Source: Exiguobacterium sp. s193
Lineage (GTDB): Bacteria > Bacillota > Bacilli > Exiguobacteriales > Exiguobacteriaceae
Assembly: GCF_018618755.1 (NCBI RefSeq)
Contig: NZ_JACSMR010000003.1
Location: forward strand, 186,001 to 250,000
Reading direction: 5' to 3'
Length of the DNA: 64,000 nt
Part shown: positions 45,232 to 55,031 of the stretch, in pieces
Position numbering within the stretch: position 1 is the stretch's first letter
Layout: each line of letters starts with the position of its first letter
Translations under genes and position numbers: made by a program
The notes under the pieces: model-generated
What the model saw: only the letters and a program-made list of their open reading frames with translations
Database searches by the model: none
What the model was told of the DNA's origin: nothing

Positions 45232-45942
45232 TTATTCATTCTCCCCATCTTGGAGATAATAGCCGACACCGCGGCGGGTCATGATATAGATCGGTGTACT
45301 CGGATTGTCTTCGACCTTCTCCCGTAGACGGCGTACCGTTACGTCGACTGTCCGGACGTCACCGAAGTAATCGTAGCCCCAGACCGTCTGGAGCAGATGT
45401 TCCCGCGTCATGACTTGACCGATATTTTTTGCTAAATAATGGAGCAGTTCGAATTCACGTTGCGTGAGTTCGATTTTTTGATCTTGGCGCGTCACGGTAT
45501 GCGAATTCGTATCGATATAGAGTTCGCCGACTTTTAACGGACCCGGTCCAGCCGTCGTCGGTGCCGCTTCGACGACATTCACGTTACGTAAATGTGCTTT
45601 GACACGCGCGAGCAGCTCACGTGAGCTAAACGGCTTCGTCACATAGTCATTGGCACCGAGTTCAAGCCCCAGTACCGTATCGATCTCTGAGTCTTTCGCT
45701 GTCAGCATGATGATTGGAATTTGTGATGTCTTTCGGACTTCGCGACAGACTTCCATCCCATCCATTAAAGGCAGCATGATGTCGAGCAAAATCAAGTCCG
45801 GTTGGAATTCCTCTACTTTTTCAAGCGCTTCGACGCCGTCATTGGCGACCGCTACACTGTAACCTTCTTTTTCTAACTTAAATTTTAATATATCCGCAAT
45901 CGGTTGTTCGTCGTCGACGACAAGAATTTTACGTTCCGTCAA
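45232..45942 (-). CDS. walR: Response regulator WalR
   Basis: A 236-residue OmpR/PhoB-type regulator. The receiver has the acidic pocket VVDDEQ, the phospho-acceptor Asp53 in [15 protein letters not shown], and Lys in [14 protein letters not shown]. The winged-helix effector ends [13 protein letters not shown]. It controls autolysin and wall-metabolism genes. It is first in the operon walRKHIJ, whose predicted promoter lies at 46088-46117, with a parS-like site right after it. Confidence 0.97.
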   Translation of the reverse strand: MTERKILVVDDEQPIADILKFKLEKEGYSVAVANDGVEALEKVEEFQPDLILLDIMLPLMDGMEVCREVRKTSQIPIIMLTAKDSEIDTVLGLELGANDYVTKPFSSRELLARVKAHLRNVNVVEAAPTTAGPGPLKVGELYIDTNSHTVTRQDQKIELTQREFELLHYLAKNIGQVMTREHLLQTVWGYDYFGDVRTVDVTVRRLREKVEDNPSTPIYIMTRRGVGYYLQDGENE

Positions 45943-46007
45943 TGGGTGTTCCCCCTTAAAAATTTCTATTCAATCTATTTTACCTGTTTTTTCGGCATAT
46001 AGAAAGG

Positions 46008-46031
46008 TGGCGACGGAAACTCCCGACGCCA
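46008..46031 (-). other. Hairpin in the wal operon leader
   Basis: GTGGCG and CGCCAC, extended by CGG/CCG, form a stem-loop between the predicted wal promoter and walR. On the minus strand it is followed by CTTTCTAT, so it could act as a weak attenuator or leader stabiliser. Its role is unknown. Confidence 0.45.
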
Positions 46032-46063
46032 CGTCCCTTTCATTCAGCCTGTCTCAAGCAGAT

Positions 46064-46079
46064 AGTTCCACGTGAAACA
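46064..46079. other. parS: parS-like ParB-binding site
   Basis: AGTTCCACGTGAAACA matches the parS consensus TGTTNCACGTGAAACA at all positions except the first. On the minus strand it reads TGTTTCACGTGGAACT. ParB/Spo0J loads here as a CTP-dependent clamp in other Firmicutes. It lies 8 bases downstream of the predicted -10 of the wal operon, thus at about the transcription start. It is the only close match I found in the window. Confidence 0.8.
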
Positions 46080-46087
46080 TCACTATC

Positions 46088-46117
46088 AGTATACGCTTTT
46101 TTTCTTTTGTTTGTGAA
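46088..46117 (-). promoter_or_regulatory. Predicted walRKHIJ promoter
   Basis: On the minus strand TTCACA (46112-46117) and TATACT (46088-46093) are 18 bp apart, downstream of the purA terminator and upstream of walR. Confidence 0.6.
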
Positions 46118-46139
46118 CTATTCCGCTTATCGCAACATA

Positions 46140-46183
46140 CAAAAAACAGGCATGGCATCCTTGCATCGATGTCCGCCTGTTTC
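46140..46183 (-). terminator. purA terminator
   Basis: On the minus strand AAACAGGC and GCCTGTTTTTT form the outer stem with an inner CAT/ATG helix, just after the purA stop codon. Confidence 0.8.
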
Positions 46184-46190
46184 ATTCTAC

Positions 46191-47483
46191 TTATGCTTCT
46201 TCGTAAAGGTCACGGAGCACGACCGTTTGTTCACGTCCCGGTCCGACCGAGAACGTCACGAGTGAAATGTTTGTCAAATCAGCGATACGTTTGACGTAGT
46301 TTTGCGCATTGATCGGAAGATCCTCAAACTTACGGATTCCTGTGATGTCTTCTTTCCAGCCCGGTAATTCTTCGTAGACTGGGACACATGCTTCAAGATC
46401 ACGGAAGCTCGCCGGGTACTCATCGATTTGTTTGCCCTTGAATTCGTATGATGTACAAATCTTCAAGGTCTCGATGCCTGTCAACACGTCAATCGAGTTC
46501 AACGCCAAATCTGTTAAACCACTCGTCCGGCGTGAATGGCGGACAACAACCGAGTCAAACCAACCGACGCGACGTGGACGACCGGTTGTCGTACCGTATT
46601 CGCGACCGACTTCACGGATGTGATGACCGATTTCATCGAACAATTCGGTCGGGAACGGACCATCCCCGACGCGCGACGTATAGGCCTTACAGACACCGAC
46701 GACGTGGTCGATCCGGGCAGGGCCGACACCGACACCTGAAGCGACACCACCAGCTGATGCATTTGATGATGTGACGAATGGATACGTCCCGTGGTCGAGG
46801 TCGAGCAAGACACCTTGCGCGCCTTCGAACAATACTTTTTCCCCTTTATCGAGGCTGTCATTAACGACGACCGATGTATCGCAGACGTACTTCGCGAATT
46901 CTTGGCCATACGCGTAGTACTCTTCGAAGATATCCTCAAAGGCGATCGGCTCTGCGTCATACATTTTTGTAAACATCCGGTTCTTCTGTTCAAGCACAAT
47001 CTGAAGTTTTTCAGCAAACGTCTCTTTATCGAGCAAGTCAGCCATCCGGATCCCGATCCGCGCTGCTTTATCCATGTAGCACGGTCCGATTCCTTTTAGC
47101 GTCGTGCCAACTTTTGCGTCACCTTTGGCTTCTTCTTCGAGCTGATCTTGCAATTGATGGTATGGCAAGATAACATGAGCACGATTTGAAATTAATAAGT
47201 TATCTGTAGAAACACCACGGTCGTGTAGATACTTTAATTCCTTGACGAGCGATTTCGGATTGACGACTAAGCCGTTTCCGATGACACATTTCTTGTCTGA
47301 GTAAAAGATCCCTGAAGGAATCAAGTGCAACTTATACGTCTCATTATTGAATACGATTGTATGTCCTGCGTTGTCCCCACCTTGATAACGAGCGACGACA
47401 TCGGCTTTTTTCGAAAGGAAATCGGTAATTTTACCTTTCCCTTCGTCGCCCCACTGTGTTCCGACTACTACTACTGATGACAT
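46191..47483 (-). CDS. purA: Adenylosuccinate synthetase
   Basis: A 430-residue enzyme that joins IMP and aspartate using GTP, the first committed step to AMP. The GTP-binding start [20 protein letters not shown] is characteristic, followed by [11 protein letters not shown] and [23 protein letters not shown] at 47483 begins the conserved core; the longer frame adds a non-conserved tail. A promoter and PurR box lie upstream. In B. subtilis purA directly follows dnaC, but here a 1-kb repeat-filled gap separates purA from dnaB. Confidence 0.97.
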   Translation of the reverse strand: MSSVVVVGTQWGDEGKGKITDFLSKKADVVARYQGGDNAGHTIVFNNETYKLHLIPSGIFYSDKKCVIGNGLVVNPKSLVKELKYLHDRGVSTDNLLISNRAHVILPYHQLQDQLEEEAKGDAKVGTTLKGIGPCYMDKAARIGIRMADLLDKETFAEKLQIVLEQKNRMFTKMYDAEPIAFEDIFEEYYAYGQEFAKYVCDTSVVVNDSLDKGEKVLFEGAQGVLLDLDHGTYPFVTSSNASAGGVASGVGVGPARIDHVVGVCKAYTSRVGDGPFPTELFDEIGHHIREVGREYGTTTGRPRRVGWFDSVVVRHSRRTSGLTDLALNSIDVLTGIETLKICTSYEFKGKQIDEYPASFRDLEACVPVYEELPGWKEDITGIRKFEDLPINAQNYVKRIADLTNISLVTFSVGPGREQTVVLRDLYEEA

Positions 47484-47523
47484 ATTCTCATCCACCTCCA
47501 CGTACGATTCAAAACCACGACTA

Positions 47524-47600
47524 AGTGTAACGCGGAAAAAAACAGAAGTCAACCAAATACCGAACAATTAATTAATACATTTCTGTTTCGTTCGTTTAAT
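47524..47600 (-). promoter_or_regulatory. purA promoter with PurR box
   Basis: On the minus strand TTGACT (47547-47552) and TACACT (47524-47529) are 17 bp apart. AATACCGAACAAT (47556-47568) matches the PurR box AWWWCCGAACWWT exactly. A weaker inverted partner with GTTCG lies at 47588-47600. PurR repression of purA is known in B. subtilis. Confidence 0.65.
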
Positions 47601-47713
47601 TAGTACTTTCCGCTTACTTTTTTCCTTTACTTTCAAGATATCGAAACATAATGATTGTTCCAGATGGCTTCGCTTGTCCAAATCGCGACGCTTCCTTCAT
47701 GTGCTTTAGAGGC

Positions 47714-48155
47714 ACAGATACACTACGATTTAAATCTTCTACATCCGCCTGCCGCGCTTTTCCTCTCCGAATCGACTTCTGAGCGGCAATCCCTTGCGCC
47801 GCTTCGCTTCGCTGCAGGGTCGCGCCTGATTGCTGTTCGCTCGAAAGCGATTCAAGTCGGAACGAGCGACTCGGCAAATCGATCCCCGATGATCCATACG
47901 TCACGCTACACAAGACAACCGTTTCGCTTTTCGTGACTCCTACGGGGAAAAGTGCAAGATTCCTTGCACTGTCAGAGGCAGGCAAGACCCTGCTCCGTGT
48001 TCGTCAGAACAAAGGAGTAACGGCTTGCGCCTCGCCCGAGGAAAGCACGAGAAGAAAGAAACAGTTGTCAGCTCCCCCTCTTTCATAAAACATGCTTCAC
48101 TTTTCGTGACGGACAAAGAATGATTCTAGGCTACAGATACACTACGATTTAAATC
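47714..48155. repeat. Paired 23-bp direct repeat
   Basis: A 23-base segment starting ACAGATACACTACG and ending TTTAAATC occurs identically at 47714-47736 and 48133-48155. The second copy introduces the duplicated flank before structured repeat copy E. Between the two lies copy D plus some 170 bases with no coding frame. Confidence 0.7.
47914..48069 (+). repeat. Structured intergenic repeat, copy D
   Basis: Outer stem GACAACCGTTTC-CTTTTCGTG pairs with CACGAGAAG-GAAACAGTTGTC (one mismatch). The core is GACTCCTACGGGGAAAAG, hairpin GTGCAAG-ATTC-CTTGCAC, TGTCAGAGGCAGGCAAGACC, second hairpin CTCC...GTTC-GTCA-GAAC...GGAG, and GGCTTGCGCCTCGCCCGAGG. It is 299 bp from copy E and nearly identical to it. 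Confidence 0.9.
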
Positions 48156-48212
48156 GGAACACGCGACTCGGCGAATGGATTGCCCCGATGATCCATTCGC
48201 CCCGCTACACAA

Positions 48213-48368
48213 GACAACCGTTTCGCTTTTCGTGACTCCCACGGGAAAAAGTGCAAGATTTCTTGCACTGTCAGAGGCAGGCAAGACCCTGCCCCTTGTT
48301 CGTCAGAACAAAGGGGCAACGGCTTGCGCCTCGCCCGAGGAAAGCACGAGAAGAAAGAAACGGTTGTC
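48213..48368 (+). repeat. Structured intergenic repeat, copy E
   Basis: Near-duplicate of copy D. The outer stem GACAACCGTTTC / GAAACGGTTGTC is perfect here. The inner stem reads CCCC/GGGG where copy D has CTCC/GGAG, a compensatory pair change. The flanks also repeat (CGATGATCCAT...CGCTACACAAGAC before both copies), so the duplication covered about 210 bp or more. Confidence 0.9.
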
Positions 48369-48466
48369 AGAAAGCAGAAAGCCTCATTCACAACATTGAA
48401 TTTATCTTGTCCACACGCGAACTAAACTAACATCCCAGTCATGATTTTCTACAAACAAAAACACCT

Positions 48467-48490
48467 CGACCTGGTTAGATCGAGGTGTTG
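48467..48490 (-). terminator. dnaB terminator
   Basis: On the minus strand AACACCTCG and CGAGGTGTTTTTG form a hairpin immediately after the dnaB stop codon. Confidence 0.8.
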
Positions 48491-48494
48491 CCTG

Positions 48495-49847
48495 TTACGC
48501 CGGTGGAGCATACGAATTACTCGGTTCAAGATCGACGAATTTATTAAATTCTTTTCGGAACGCGAGTTTGACCGTACCGGTCGGACCATTCCGCTGTTTC
48601 GCGATGATGATCTCGATTGTATTCGCATCTTCCGTTTCTTTGTTGTAGTAATCGTCCCGGTATAAGAAGGCGACGATATCAGCATCCTGCTCAATCGCTC
48701 CCGATTCCCGGATATCTGACATCATCGGTCGTTTGTCCTGACGACTCTCAACTCCACGCGAGAGCTGAGACAAGGCGATGACGGGCACTTCGAGTTCACG
48801 TGCGAGCGACTTCAAAGAACGGGAAATCTCCGAGACTTCTTGTTGCCGGTTATCGCTTGAGCGACCGTTCCCTTGAATCAACTGCAAGTAATCAATCATG
48901 ATCATGCCGAGACCGTGCTCTTGCTTTAAGCGACGACACTTCGCCCGGATGTCGTTGACCCGAATCCCTGGCGTATCATCGATGTAGATTCCTGCTTGCG
49001 ACAGACTGCTCATCGCGAGCGACAGTTTACCCCAATCTTCATCTTCGAGCTGCCCTGTCCGGAGACGTTGCGCATCGACGTTGCCTTCTGCACACAACAT
49101 CCGCATGACCAGTTGTTCCGCACCCATCTCAAGACTAAAGATGGCGACATTTTCGTCGGCACGGGTAGCGACGTTTTGCGAGATGTTCAAGGCGAAGGCC
49201 GTCTTCCCGACAGACGGACGGGCAGCAACGATGATTAAATCGTTACGCTGGAACCCGGCCGTCACCTGATCGAGATCGCGGAAACCAGTCGGAATCCCGG
49301 TCGTCTCACCGCTTTGCTTATGCAATTTATCAATTGTCGCATAGGCACTCGTCAAGACGTCAGAAATCGGGATGAAACTGGCACTCCCTTTACCTTGCGA
49401 GACTTCGAGAATCTTCCGTTCTGCTTCATTCAGCAGAACGTCGACTTCATTTTGTCGTTCGTATCCGTCCGTGACGATTTCATTCGCTGTCCGGATTAAA
49501 CGACGGAGCGTTGATTTTTGGTCGACGACATTGACGTAATAATTAATATTCGCCGCTGTCGGGACACCTTCCGCAAGCTCACCGAGATAGGCAAGCCCAC
49601 CGATTTCTTCCAAGACACCAAGCGTACTCAGTTCTGCCGTGACGGTGACGAGATCAATCGCTTCGCCCCGGTCCGATAATACAAGCATCGCTTCAAAAAT
49701 CCGTTGGTGTGCCGCCCGATAAAAATCGTGTGGCAATAATCGTTCGGACGCACTGATCAATCGATCAGCATCAATCATGATCGCCCCAAGGACGGCTTGT
49801 TCCGCCTCGATACTTTGGGGTGGCGTATTTTGCATTACATCACTCAT
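48495..49847 (-). CDS. dnaB: Replicative DNA helicase
   Basis: A 450-residue hexameric helicase (DnaC in B. subtilis naming) that opens the replication fork. The N-terminal domain has PPQSIEAEQAVLGAIMID. The RecA-like domain has Walker A ARPSVGKTAFALNISQNV, the DnaB signature VAIFSLEMGAEQLVMRM and Walker B LGMIMIDYLQLIQG. ATG at 49847 follows AGGGGACC. It lies downstream of rplI as in B. subtilis, but is separated from purA by a repeat-filled kilobase. Confidence 0.97.
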   Translation of the reverse strand: MSDVMQNTPPQSIEAEQAVLGAIMIDADRLISASERLLPHDFYRAAHQRIFEAMLVLSDRGEAIDLVTVTAELSTLGVLEEIGGLAYLGELAEGVPTAANINYYVNVVDQKSTLRRLIRTANEIVTDGYERQNEVDVLLNEAERKILEVSQGKGSASFIPISDVLTSAYATIDKLHKQSGETTGIPTGFRDLDQVTAGFQRNDLIIVAARPSVGKTAFALNISQNVATRADENVAIFSLEMGAEQLVMRMLCAEGNVDAQRLRTGQLEDEDWGKLSLAMSSLSQAGIYIDDTPGIRVNDIRAKCRRLKQEHGLGMIMIDYLQLIQGNGRSSDNRQQEVSEISRSLKSLARELEVPVIALSQLSRGVESRQDKRPMMSDIRESGAIEQDADIVAFLYRDDYYNKETEDANTIEIIIAKQRNGPTGTVKLAFRKEFNKFVDLEPSNSYAPPA

Positions 49848-49866
49848 CACCGGTCCCCTTTTCTAG

Positions 49867-50310
49867 TCACGCTTCTTTGACCTGAACGTTCAGCGTCGCT
49901 GTGACTTCATTGTGCAGCTTAAGCGGCACTTTTGTGAATCCGAGGGCCTTGATTGGGTGCTCAAGCTCGATTTTACGTTTGTCGATTTTATACCCCATGC
50001 TTTTCAAGGCGTCCGCAATCTGTTTGCTCGTGACAGAACCGAAGACACGACCGCCTTCGCCGGCTTTCGTCGAAACGACGATCGTCTCTTTTTCAATTTT
50101 TTCTTTTAAGGCTTCTGCATCGAGCAATGCTTGTTTCGCTTGCTCTGCTGCTTTACGCTCATGTGCTTCATGTTGCTTTAAGTTCCCTGTCGTCGCAGGA
50201 CGTGCTAATTTTTTCTTGAATAACACGTTGTTTGCATATGCATCTGCGACTTCTTTTACGTCCCCTGCTTTACCTTGCCCTTTTACGTCTTGCAATAAAA
50301 TAACTTTCAT
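49867..50310 (-). CDS. rplI: 50S ribosomal protein L9
   Basis: A 147-residue two-domain ribosomal protein. The N-terminal rRNA-binding domain has [20 protein letters not shown] and [17 protein letters not shown] long charged connecting helix leads to a C-terminal domain ending [15 protein letters not shown]. Its ATG overlaps the gdpP stop codon (ATGA), so it is co-translated with gdpP. Confidence 0.97.
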   Translation of the reverse strand: MKVILLQDVKGQGKAGDVKEVADAYANNVLFKKKLARPATTGNLKQHEAHERKAAEQAKQALLDAEALKEKIEKETIVVSTKAGEGGRVFGSVTSKQIADALKSMGYKIDKRKIELEHPIKALGFTKVPLKLHNEVTATLNVQVKEA

Positions 50311-52292
50311 TCGATTTCCTCTCCCTTTGTTTCATCTTCTAAATAACGATCGATTGCTTGTCTTAATTCGTCCGCGACGGTGATGATCGATTCCGTCATT
50401 TGTGTAGCGGCATTCGTCAGGTGACCGCCGCCACCTAACGTCTCCATGATCAACTGGACGTTGACTTCACCGAGTGAACGAGCACTGATTGCCGTCCGCC
50501 CATCCTGCAACTCTGCAATGACGAACGCGGCCCGGATCCCTTGTAAGGATAACAGTTGGTCCGCCGTTTGGGCGATCAACACTTGATCATGAATGACACC
50601 CGGTTCGGCTGTCGCGATCGCCATGCCGTCCTTATAGATTTCCGTCCGCTCGAGAATATGCGACTGTTCGACATACGTCTCGAGGTTTTGACTGAGGAAC
50701 TCCTGGACGAGAACCGTATCTGCGCCTTGTGAACGTAAATACGATGCGGCGTCAAACGTCCGCGACCCCGTCCGGAGCGTAAACCCTTTCGTGTCGACGA
50801 TGATGCCTGCGAGAAGTGCAGTCGCTTCGAGCATCGCCAATTTTTCATTCGTCGGTTGGTACTCAATCAGTTCCGTGATGAGCTCTGACGTCGAAGAGGC
50901 GTACGGTTCGAGATAAACGAGCACCGGCTCCTCGATGAAGTCTTCTCCCCGACGGTGGTGATCGATGACGACCATCCGCTCAAAACGTTCAAGCAGTTCG
51001 GGTACGACGACGAGCGACGGTTTATGCGTATCGACGATGATCAGTAACGATTGATCGTCAATTATTTGTTCCGCCTGAAACGAGTTGATGAACCGACTCG
51101 CAAGCTTTTCATCTTCACTGATTTCAGCCATCATCCGGCGAATGCCTTGACCAATCTCAACATCCGGTAAGACGATATGTGCTTCCTTCTCATTCATCTC
51201 AGCCAATTTGAGGACCCCGATCGAGGACCCGAGCGAATCCATGTCCGGGTTACGATGACCCATGATAAGGATGCGGCTCGACTCTTGCATTAAATCACGT
51301 AACGAATTGGCAATGACGCGTGCCCGGACCCGGGTCCGTTTTTCCGTCGGATTCGTTTTTCCGCCATAAAAGCGGACTTTCCCGTCACGCTTGATGACGA
51401 CTTGATCGCCCCCTCGGCCGAGTGCCAAGTCGAGGCTCGATTGTGCCATCTGACCAAGGATCGGGATGGCATCACTCCCACAACCGATTCCGATCGATAA
51501 CGTCAACTGAACACCACGCTGACTCGTTTCGTCGCGGACGACATCAAGTATCGAAAATTTCGATCGTTCAAGAATTCGTAAATTCTCTTCCGTCGTCACG
51601 ATGAAGTAACGGTCAGAAGCAGTTCGTTTGATATACGTTCCATGATCAGCCGCCCAGTGATTTAATAACTGGGTCACCCGACTGTTCAATTCACTTCGCA
51701 GTTGGTCTTCAATTCCTTGTGTCATCTCATCGTAGTTATCGAGGTAAATGACACCGATGACGGTCTGATTATCGACAAGTTGTTGTTCGACTTGTGCTTC
51801 TTCAGTCATATCAAATAGATAGAAGGTCCGATTTTCACGATTCGAGAAGACACGATAGACCGATTCGCCAATTTCAAGTGTCGCTTGATCTTCATCGGTC
51901 ACCATCATCTCGACGAACAATGGATCAAGGTCCATCAAGACATGACCCATCGCTAAGTCATCAAAGATTTCGCGCATCGGATCATTGAACCAGGTGACAT
52001 GTGTTTCCTCATCATATAGTAATATTCCAATTGGCATATTCGTCAGAGCATCCTGCCCTGTATCCTCGACCTGAATCGATATCCCTTCGACATAGGCTTC
52101 CCAGGATTTACGTGCACGTTGTTCTTCTAATAGATGAAGAACGAACAAAGCAGTTGTCAAGACTGCACCAATCGCTGCGATACCTGGATTACTAACTGCG
52201 ACGACGAGAAGTAGACCGACGATTAGTAGATACGGAACGAATCGAACAATCCGTCGTTCCCGTTCTGGTGATACTTGTTGACCTGACTCCAT
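50307..52292 (-). CDS. gdpP: Cyclic-di-AMP phosphodiesterase GdpP
   Basis: A 661-residue membrane protein that hydrolyses c-di-AMP. Two N-terminal membrane helices (about 17-55) are followed by a degenerate PAS domain ([20 protein letters not shown]), a degenerate GGDEF domain ([18 protein letters not shown]) and a DHH/DHHA1 catalytic part. The DHH metal site is seen in [20 protein letters not shown] and [12 protein letters not shown], and DHHA1 in [20 protein letters not shown] -10 lies 50 bp upstream (52341-52346), so gdpP-rplI probably has its own promoter. The gene yybS, found next to gdpP in B. subtilis, is absent here. Confidence 0.95.
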   Translation of the reverse strand: MESGQQVSPERERRIVRFVPYLLIVGLLLVVAVSNPGIAAIGAVLTTALFVLHLLEEQRARKSWEAYVEGISIQVEDTGQDALTNMPIGILLYDEETHVTWFNDPMREIFDDLAMGHVLMDLDPLFVEMMVTDEDQATLEIGESVYRVFSNRENRTFYLFDMTEEAQVEQQLVDNQTVIGVIYLDNYDEMTQGIEDQLRSELNSRVTQLLNHWAADHGTYIKRTASDRYFIVTTEENLRILERSKFSILDVVRDETSQRGVQLTLSIGIGCGSDAIPILGQMAQSSLDLALGRGGDQVVIKRDGKVRFYGGKTNPTEKRTRVRARVIANSLRDLMQESSRILIMGHRNPDMDSLGSSIGVLKLAEMNEKEAHIVLPDVEIGQGIRRMMAEISEDEKLASRFINSFQAEQIIDDQSLLIIVDTHKPSLVVVPELLERFERMVVIDHHRRGEDFIEEPVLVYLEPYASSTSELITELIEYQPTNEKLAMLEATALLAGIIVDTKGFTLRTGSRTFDAASYLRSQGADTVLVQEFLSQNLETYVEQSHILERTEIYKDGMAIATAEPGVIHDQVLIAQTADQLLSLQGIRAAFVIAELQDGRTAISARSLGEVNVQLIMETLGGGGHLTNAATQMTESIITVADELRQAIDRYLEDETKGEEIE

Positions 52293-52381
52293 CGCGTCCT
52301 CCTTAAATACTCTAATTAAAAGAAAAATCGTTAACTTGTATATTATAACCGAAAAGCGGGACGCGTTGAAAGAGAAGCGAA

Positions 52382-52416
52382 AAAAAGCGCTCTTCCTCCG
52401 AGAAGGAAAAGCGCTG
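52382..52416 (-). terminator. Terminator of the rpsF-ssb-rpsR operon
   Basis: On the minus strand AGCGCT-TTCCTT pairs with AGGAA-AGCGCT and is followed by TTTTTTT, next to the rpsR stop codon. Confidence 0.85.
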
Positions 52417-52424
52417 GACCGTAA

Positions 52425-52655
52425 TCAGTCAGCTACGTATGGAATTAAAGCCATTTGACGTGAACGTTTGATTGCGATTGTAAGTGGACGTTGGTATTTC
52501 GCTGAAGTACCAGTCACACGACGTGGAAGAATCTTACCGCGTTCCGAAATGAAACGTTTGAGAAGTTCTACGTCTTTATAATCGATATGAGTGATGTGGT
52601 TCGACGTGAAGTAACATACTTTACGACGACGTTTTCCACCTGGACGACGTGCCAT
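52425..52655 (-). CDS. rpsR: 30S ribosomal protein S18
   Basis: A 76-residue basic protein with the S18 signature [20 protein letters not shown] and [20 protein letters not shown]. It pairs with S6 in the 30S platform. AAAAGGAGG precedes the ATG. Last gene of rpsF-ssb-rpsR. Confidence 0.97.
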   Translation of the reverse strand: MARRPGGKRRRKVCYFTSNHITHIDYKDVELLKRFISERGKILPRRVTGTSAKYQRPLTIAIKRSRQMALIPYVAD

Positions 52656-52702
52656 GTGATTAACCTCCTTTTTAGAGTAAATTTTTCAGTTCGACGTTCC
52701 CA

Positions 52703-53230
52703 TTAGAATGGGAGATCGTCGTCTGAAAGATCGATCGAACTTCCACCGCTGAATGGATCAGCGCCGAAGCCCGAGTTCGATGAAGATGAAGCGGGTGCTG
52801 GCGAGGAAGAGTTGTTCTGCTGTTGCTGTGAACCCCATCCTGCAGCATTCCCGTTTCCACCTGTATTTGAATTCGAAGAATAGCTGTCACTATCTGAAGA
52901 ACGGCTTGCATTGCGTGATTCTAGGAATCGAACACTATCCGCGACGACTTCAGCACGATATCGACGTTGACCCTCTTTATCGTCATAACTACTAATCTGT
53001 AGGCGACCCTCGACACCTGCGAGGCTACCTTTTTTCAAATACTGAGCAACGTTCTCTGCTTGCTTGCGCCATACGACGCAATCGATGAAATCAGCTTCTC
53101 GCTTCCCATCTTGTCCCGTAAATGGACGGTCACATGCGAGTGTGAATCGCGTTACCGCAATCCCGCTCTGCGTATAACGCATTTCAGGGTCACGAGTTAA
53201 CCGACCGACTAAAACGACGCGGTTAATCAT
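52703..53230 (-). CDS. ssb: Single-stranded DNA-binding protein
   Basis: A 175-residue SSB. The OB fold (residues about 1-105) includes [20 protein letters not shown] and [21 protein letters not shown] Ser/Asn/Gly-rich flexible linker follows, and the acidic tip DDDLPF that recruits replication proteins ends the chain. ATG at 53230 is spaced correctly from CAGGAG; the GTG nine bases upstream is too close. It lies between rpsF and rpsR, as in other Bacilli. Confidence 0.97.
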   Translation of the reverse strand: MINRVVLVGRLTRDPEMRYTQSGIAVTRFTLACDRPFTGQDGKREADFIDCVVWRKQAENVAQYLKKGSLAGVEGRLQISSYDDKEGQRRYRAEVVADSVRFLESRNASRSSDSDSYSSNSNTGGNGNAAGWGSQQQQNNSSSPAPASSSSNSGFGADPFSGGSSIDLSDDDLPF

Positions 53231-53253
53231 CAGAATCACTCTCCTGTTTCAGC

Positions 53254-53541
53254 TTATTTCTCGTCTTTTGTGATCATTAAGCGAACGATATCGTCACTGA
53301 TCTTCATGAGACGGTCAAGTTCTTTAGTAGCTGCTGGTTCAGCAGTCACGTTAAGAAGAACATAGAATCCTTCACGCATATCATTGATTTCGTAAGCGAA
53401 ACGACGTTTACCCATTTCAGTTGTTTTTTCAACTGTACCACCGTTGTCAGTGAGGACTTTGTTGAAACGCTCAACTAGAGCTTTTCGTGCTTCCTCATCA
53501 ACTTCCGGACGGATGATGTAAAGTACTTCGTATTTACGCAT
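53254..53541 (-). CDS. rpsF: 30S ribosomal protein S6
   Basis: A 95-residue protein starting [20 protein letters not shown], the usual S6 beginning, with [20 protein letters not shown] in the middle. ATG at 53541 is eight bases after AGGAGG, and the upstream in-frame start is rejected. First gene of the rpsF-ssb-rpsR operon. Confidence 0.97.
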   Translation of the reverse strand: MRKYEVLYIIRPEVDEEARKALVERFNKVLTDNGGTVEKTTEMGKRRFAYEINDMREGFYVLLNVTAEPAATKELDRLMKISDDIVRLMITKDEK

Positions 53542-53555
53542 ATCTGTCACCTCCT

Positions 53556-53586
53556 CTTGGACTGGCGGCTCGATTCATCGAGCAAG
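53556..53586 (-). promoter_or_regulatory. Possible S6:S18 autoregulatory leader
   Basis: On the minus strand CTTG-CTCGAT-GA-ATCGAG-CCGCCAGTC-CAAG lies just before the rpsF ribosome site. An outer CTTG/CAAG pair, a hairpin and an unpaired CCG resemble the known rpsF leader that binds S6:S18. The fit is loose. Confidence 0.35.
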
Positions 53587-53664
53587 GAGCAATAATTCAT
53601 TACTCACATTTGTTAATACTATCAAAGTATTTTGGTTTATGCAATAACGATTCGTTCGCTCCGC

Positions 53665-54765
53665 TTAAACGTTGAAGCGGAATGTGACAACATCGCCATC
53701 TTGGAAGACATATTCTTTCCCTTCAGAACGGTAACGTCCTTGTTCTTTGACTGTCGCCATGTTTCCAGCTGCTGCTAAGTCATCGTATGCGACAACTTCA
53801 GCACGGATGAATCCACGTTCGAAGTCAGAGTGGATGACACCCGCACATTGTGGTGCTTTCATCCCTTTTTTGAACGTCCAGGCACGAACTTCTTTTTCGC
53901 CCGCTGTGAAGTATGTCGCGAGACCAAGTGTGTTATACGCTGCATGAATCAATTGATCGAGACCTGATTCTTCGATTCCGAGATCAACGAGGAACTCTTG
54001 ACGTTCTTCCGGCTCGAGTTCAGCGATCTCTTCTTCAATCCGGGCACAGATGACGATGACTTCCGCGCCTTCTTGTGCTGCGAACTCACGGACGAGACGG
54101 ACGTTTTCGTTGCTGTCTGCATCTGCGACTTCATCTTCCCCGACGTTTGCGACATAAAGCATCGGTTTCATCGTCAACAACTGGAAGTGTTTTACGATTG
54201 CCGCTTGATCTTCGTTTAATTCTGCGAGACGGGCTGGTTTTTCATCTTCGAGCAACGCGAGAACGATCTCAAGTGCTTCCAGTTCGCCTGCTGCATTTTT
54301 GTCGCGTGATTTGACTTGTTTTTGGACACGTTGAATCCGTTTTTCAACCAATTCGAGATCGGCAAGAATCAACTCAAGGTTAATCGTCTCGATATCATCG
54401 ATCGGTGAGACTTTACCAGAGACGTGTGTGATGTTTTCGTCGATGAAACAACGGACGACCTGACAGATCGCATCAACTTCACGGATATTGGCTAAGAATT
54501 TATTTCCGAGCCCTTCTCCTTTAGACGCACCTTTGACGATTCCCGCGATATCCGTAAATTCGAATGCTGTCGGGATGGTCTTCTTCGGGTTGACGAGTTC
54601 TGTCAATTTACGCAGACGTGCGTCCGGCACCTCGACGACACCTACGTTCGGGTCGATTGTTGCGAACGGATAGTTTGCCGCCTCGACACCTGCTTGTGTA
54701 ATTGCGTTAAAAAGTGTTGATTTTCCTACGTTTGGTAAGCCAACGATTCCTGCTGTTAATCCCAC
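53665..54765 (-). CDS. ychF: Redox-regulated ATPase YchF (OLA1 family)
   Basis: A 366-residue Obg-related ATPase. The P-loop is [20 protein letters not shown], followed by switch regions ([20 protein letters not shown]), a coiled-coil domain (about 130-200) and a C-terminal TGS domain ending [18 protein letters not shown]. It starts at GTG, nine bases after AAGGAGG. It associates with ribosomes in other bacteria. It sits upstream of rpsF as in B. subtilis (yyaF). Confidence 0.97.
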   Translation of the reverse strand: MGLTAGIVGLPNVGKSTLFNAITQAGVEAANYPFATIDPNVGVVEVPDARLRKLTELVNPKKTIPTAFEFTDIAGIVKGASKGEGLGNKFLANIREVDAICQVVRCFIDENITHVSGKVSPIDDIETINLELILADLELVEKRIQRVQKQVKSRDKNAAGELEALEIVLALLEDEKPARLAELNEDQAAIVKHFQLLTMKPMLYVANVGEDEVADADSNENVRLVREFAAQEGAEVIVICARIEEEIAELEPEERQEFLVDLGIEESGLDQLIHAAYNTLGLATYFTAGEKEVRAWTFKKGMKAPQCAGVIHSDFERGFIRAEVVAYDDLAAAGNMATVKEQGRYRSEGKEYVFQDGDVVTFRFNV

Positions 54766-54982
54766 TTGGAATTCCTCCTTTTCGGTATTTCCTAGGAAAT
54801 CCGTGCTAGCGGCCGCAGTGGGTAGAATGATTACACCACGTCAGCACATCTTTCACAATTATAGATAGTTCAATTTTTTTAAGCAAGGAGATGCTGTTTC
54901 TTTTTTAACGGTCCGGCTGTTTGATGTCCGTTTTTTTGTAATCTGACATAACGGACGACTTCTTTTTTGCGGCGCGAACAAA

Positions 54983-55025
54983 AAAAAGAATCCGGTTCGA
55001 CCTCAAGCGGTCTGCGGATTCTTTT
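54983..55025 (-). terminator. Terminator after the DUF951 gene
   Basis: AAAGAATCCG and CGGATTCTTT form a strong stem with T runs after it on either strand, seven bases from the DUF951 stop codon. Confidence 0.8.
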
Positions 55026-55031
55026 TCACAG

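Noticed and set aside
45616-45629. CACGTG palindrome AGCTCACGTGAGCT within walR
   Set aside because: It shares only the CACGTG core with parS, and the flanks do not fit the consensus.
47655-47936. Open frames of 90-120 codons on both strands in the purA-dnaB gap
   Set aside because: They run across the structured repeat and its flanks, lack ribosome sites and show no protein-like composition.
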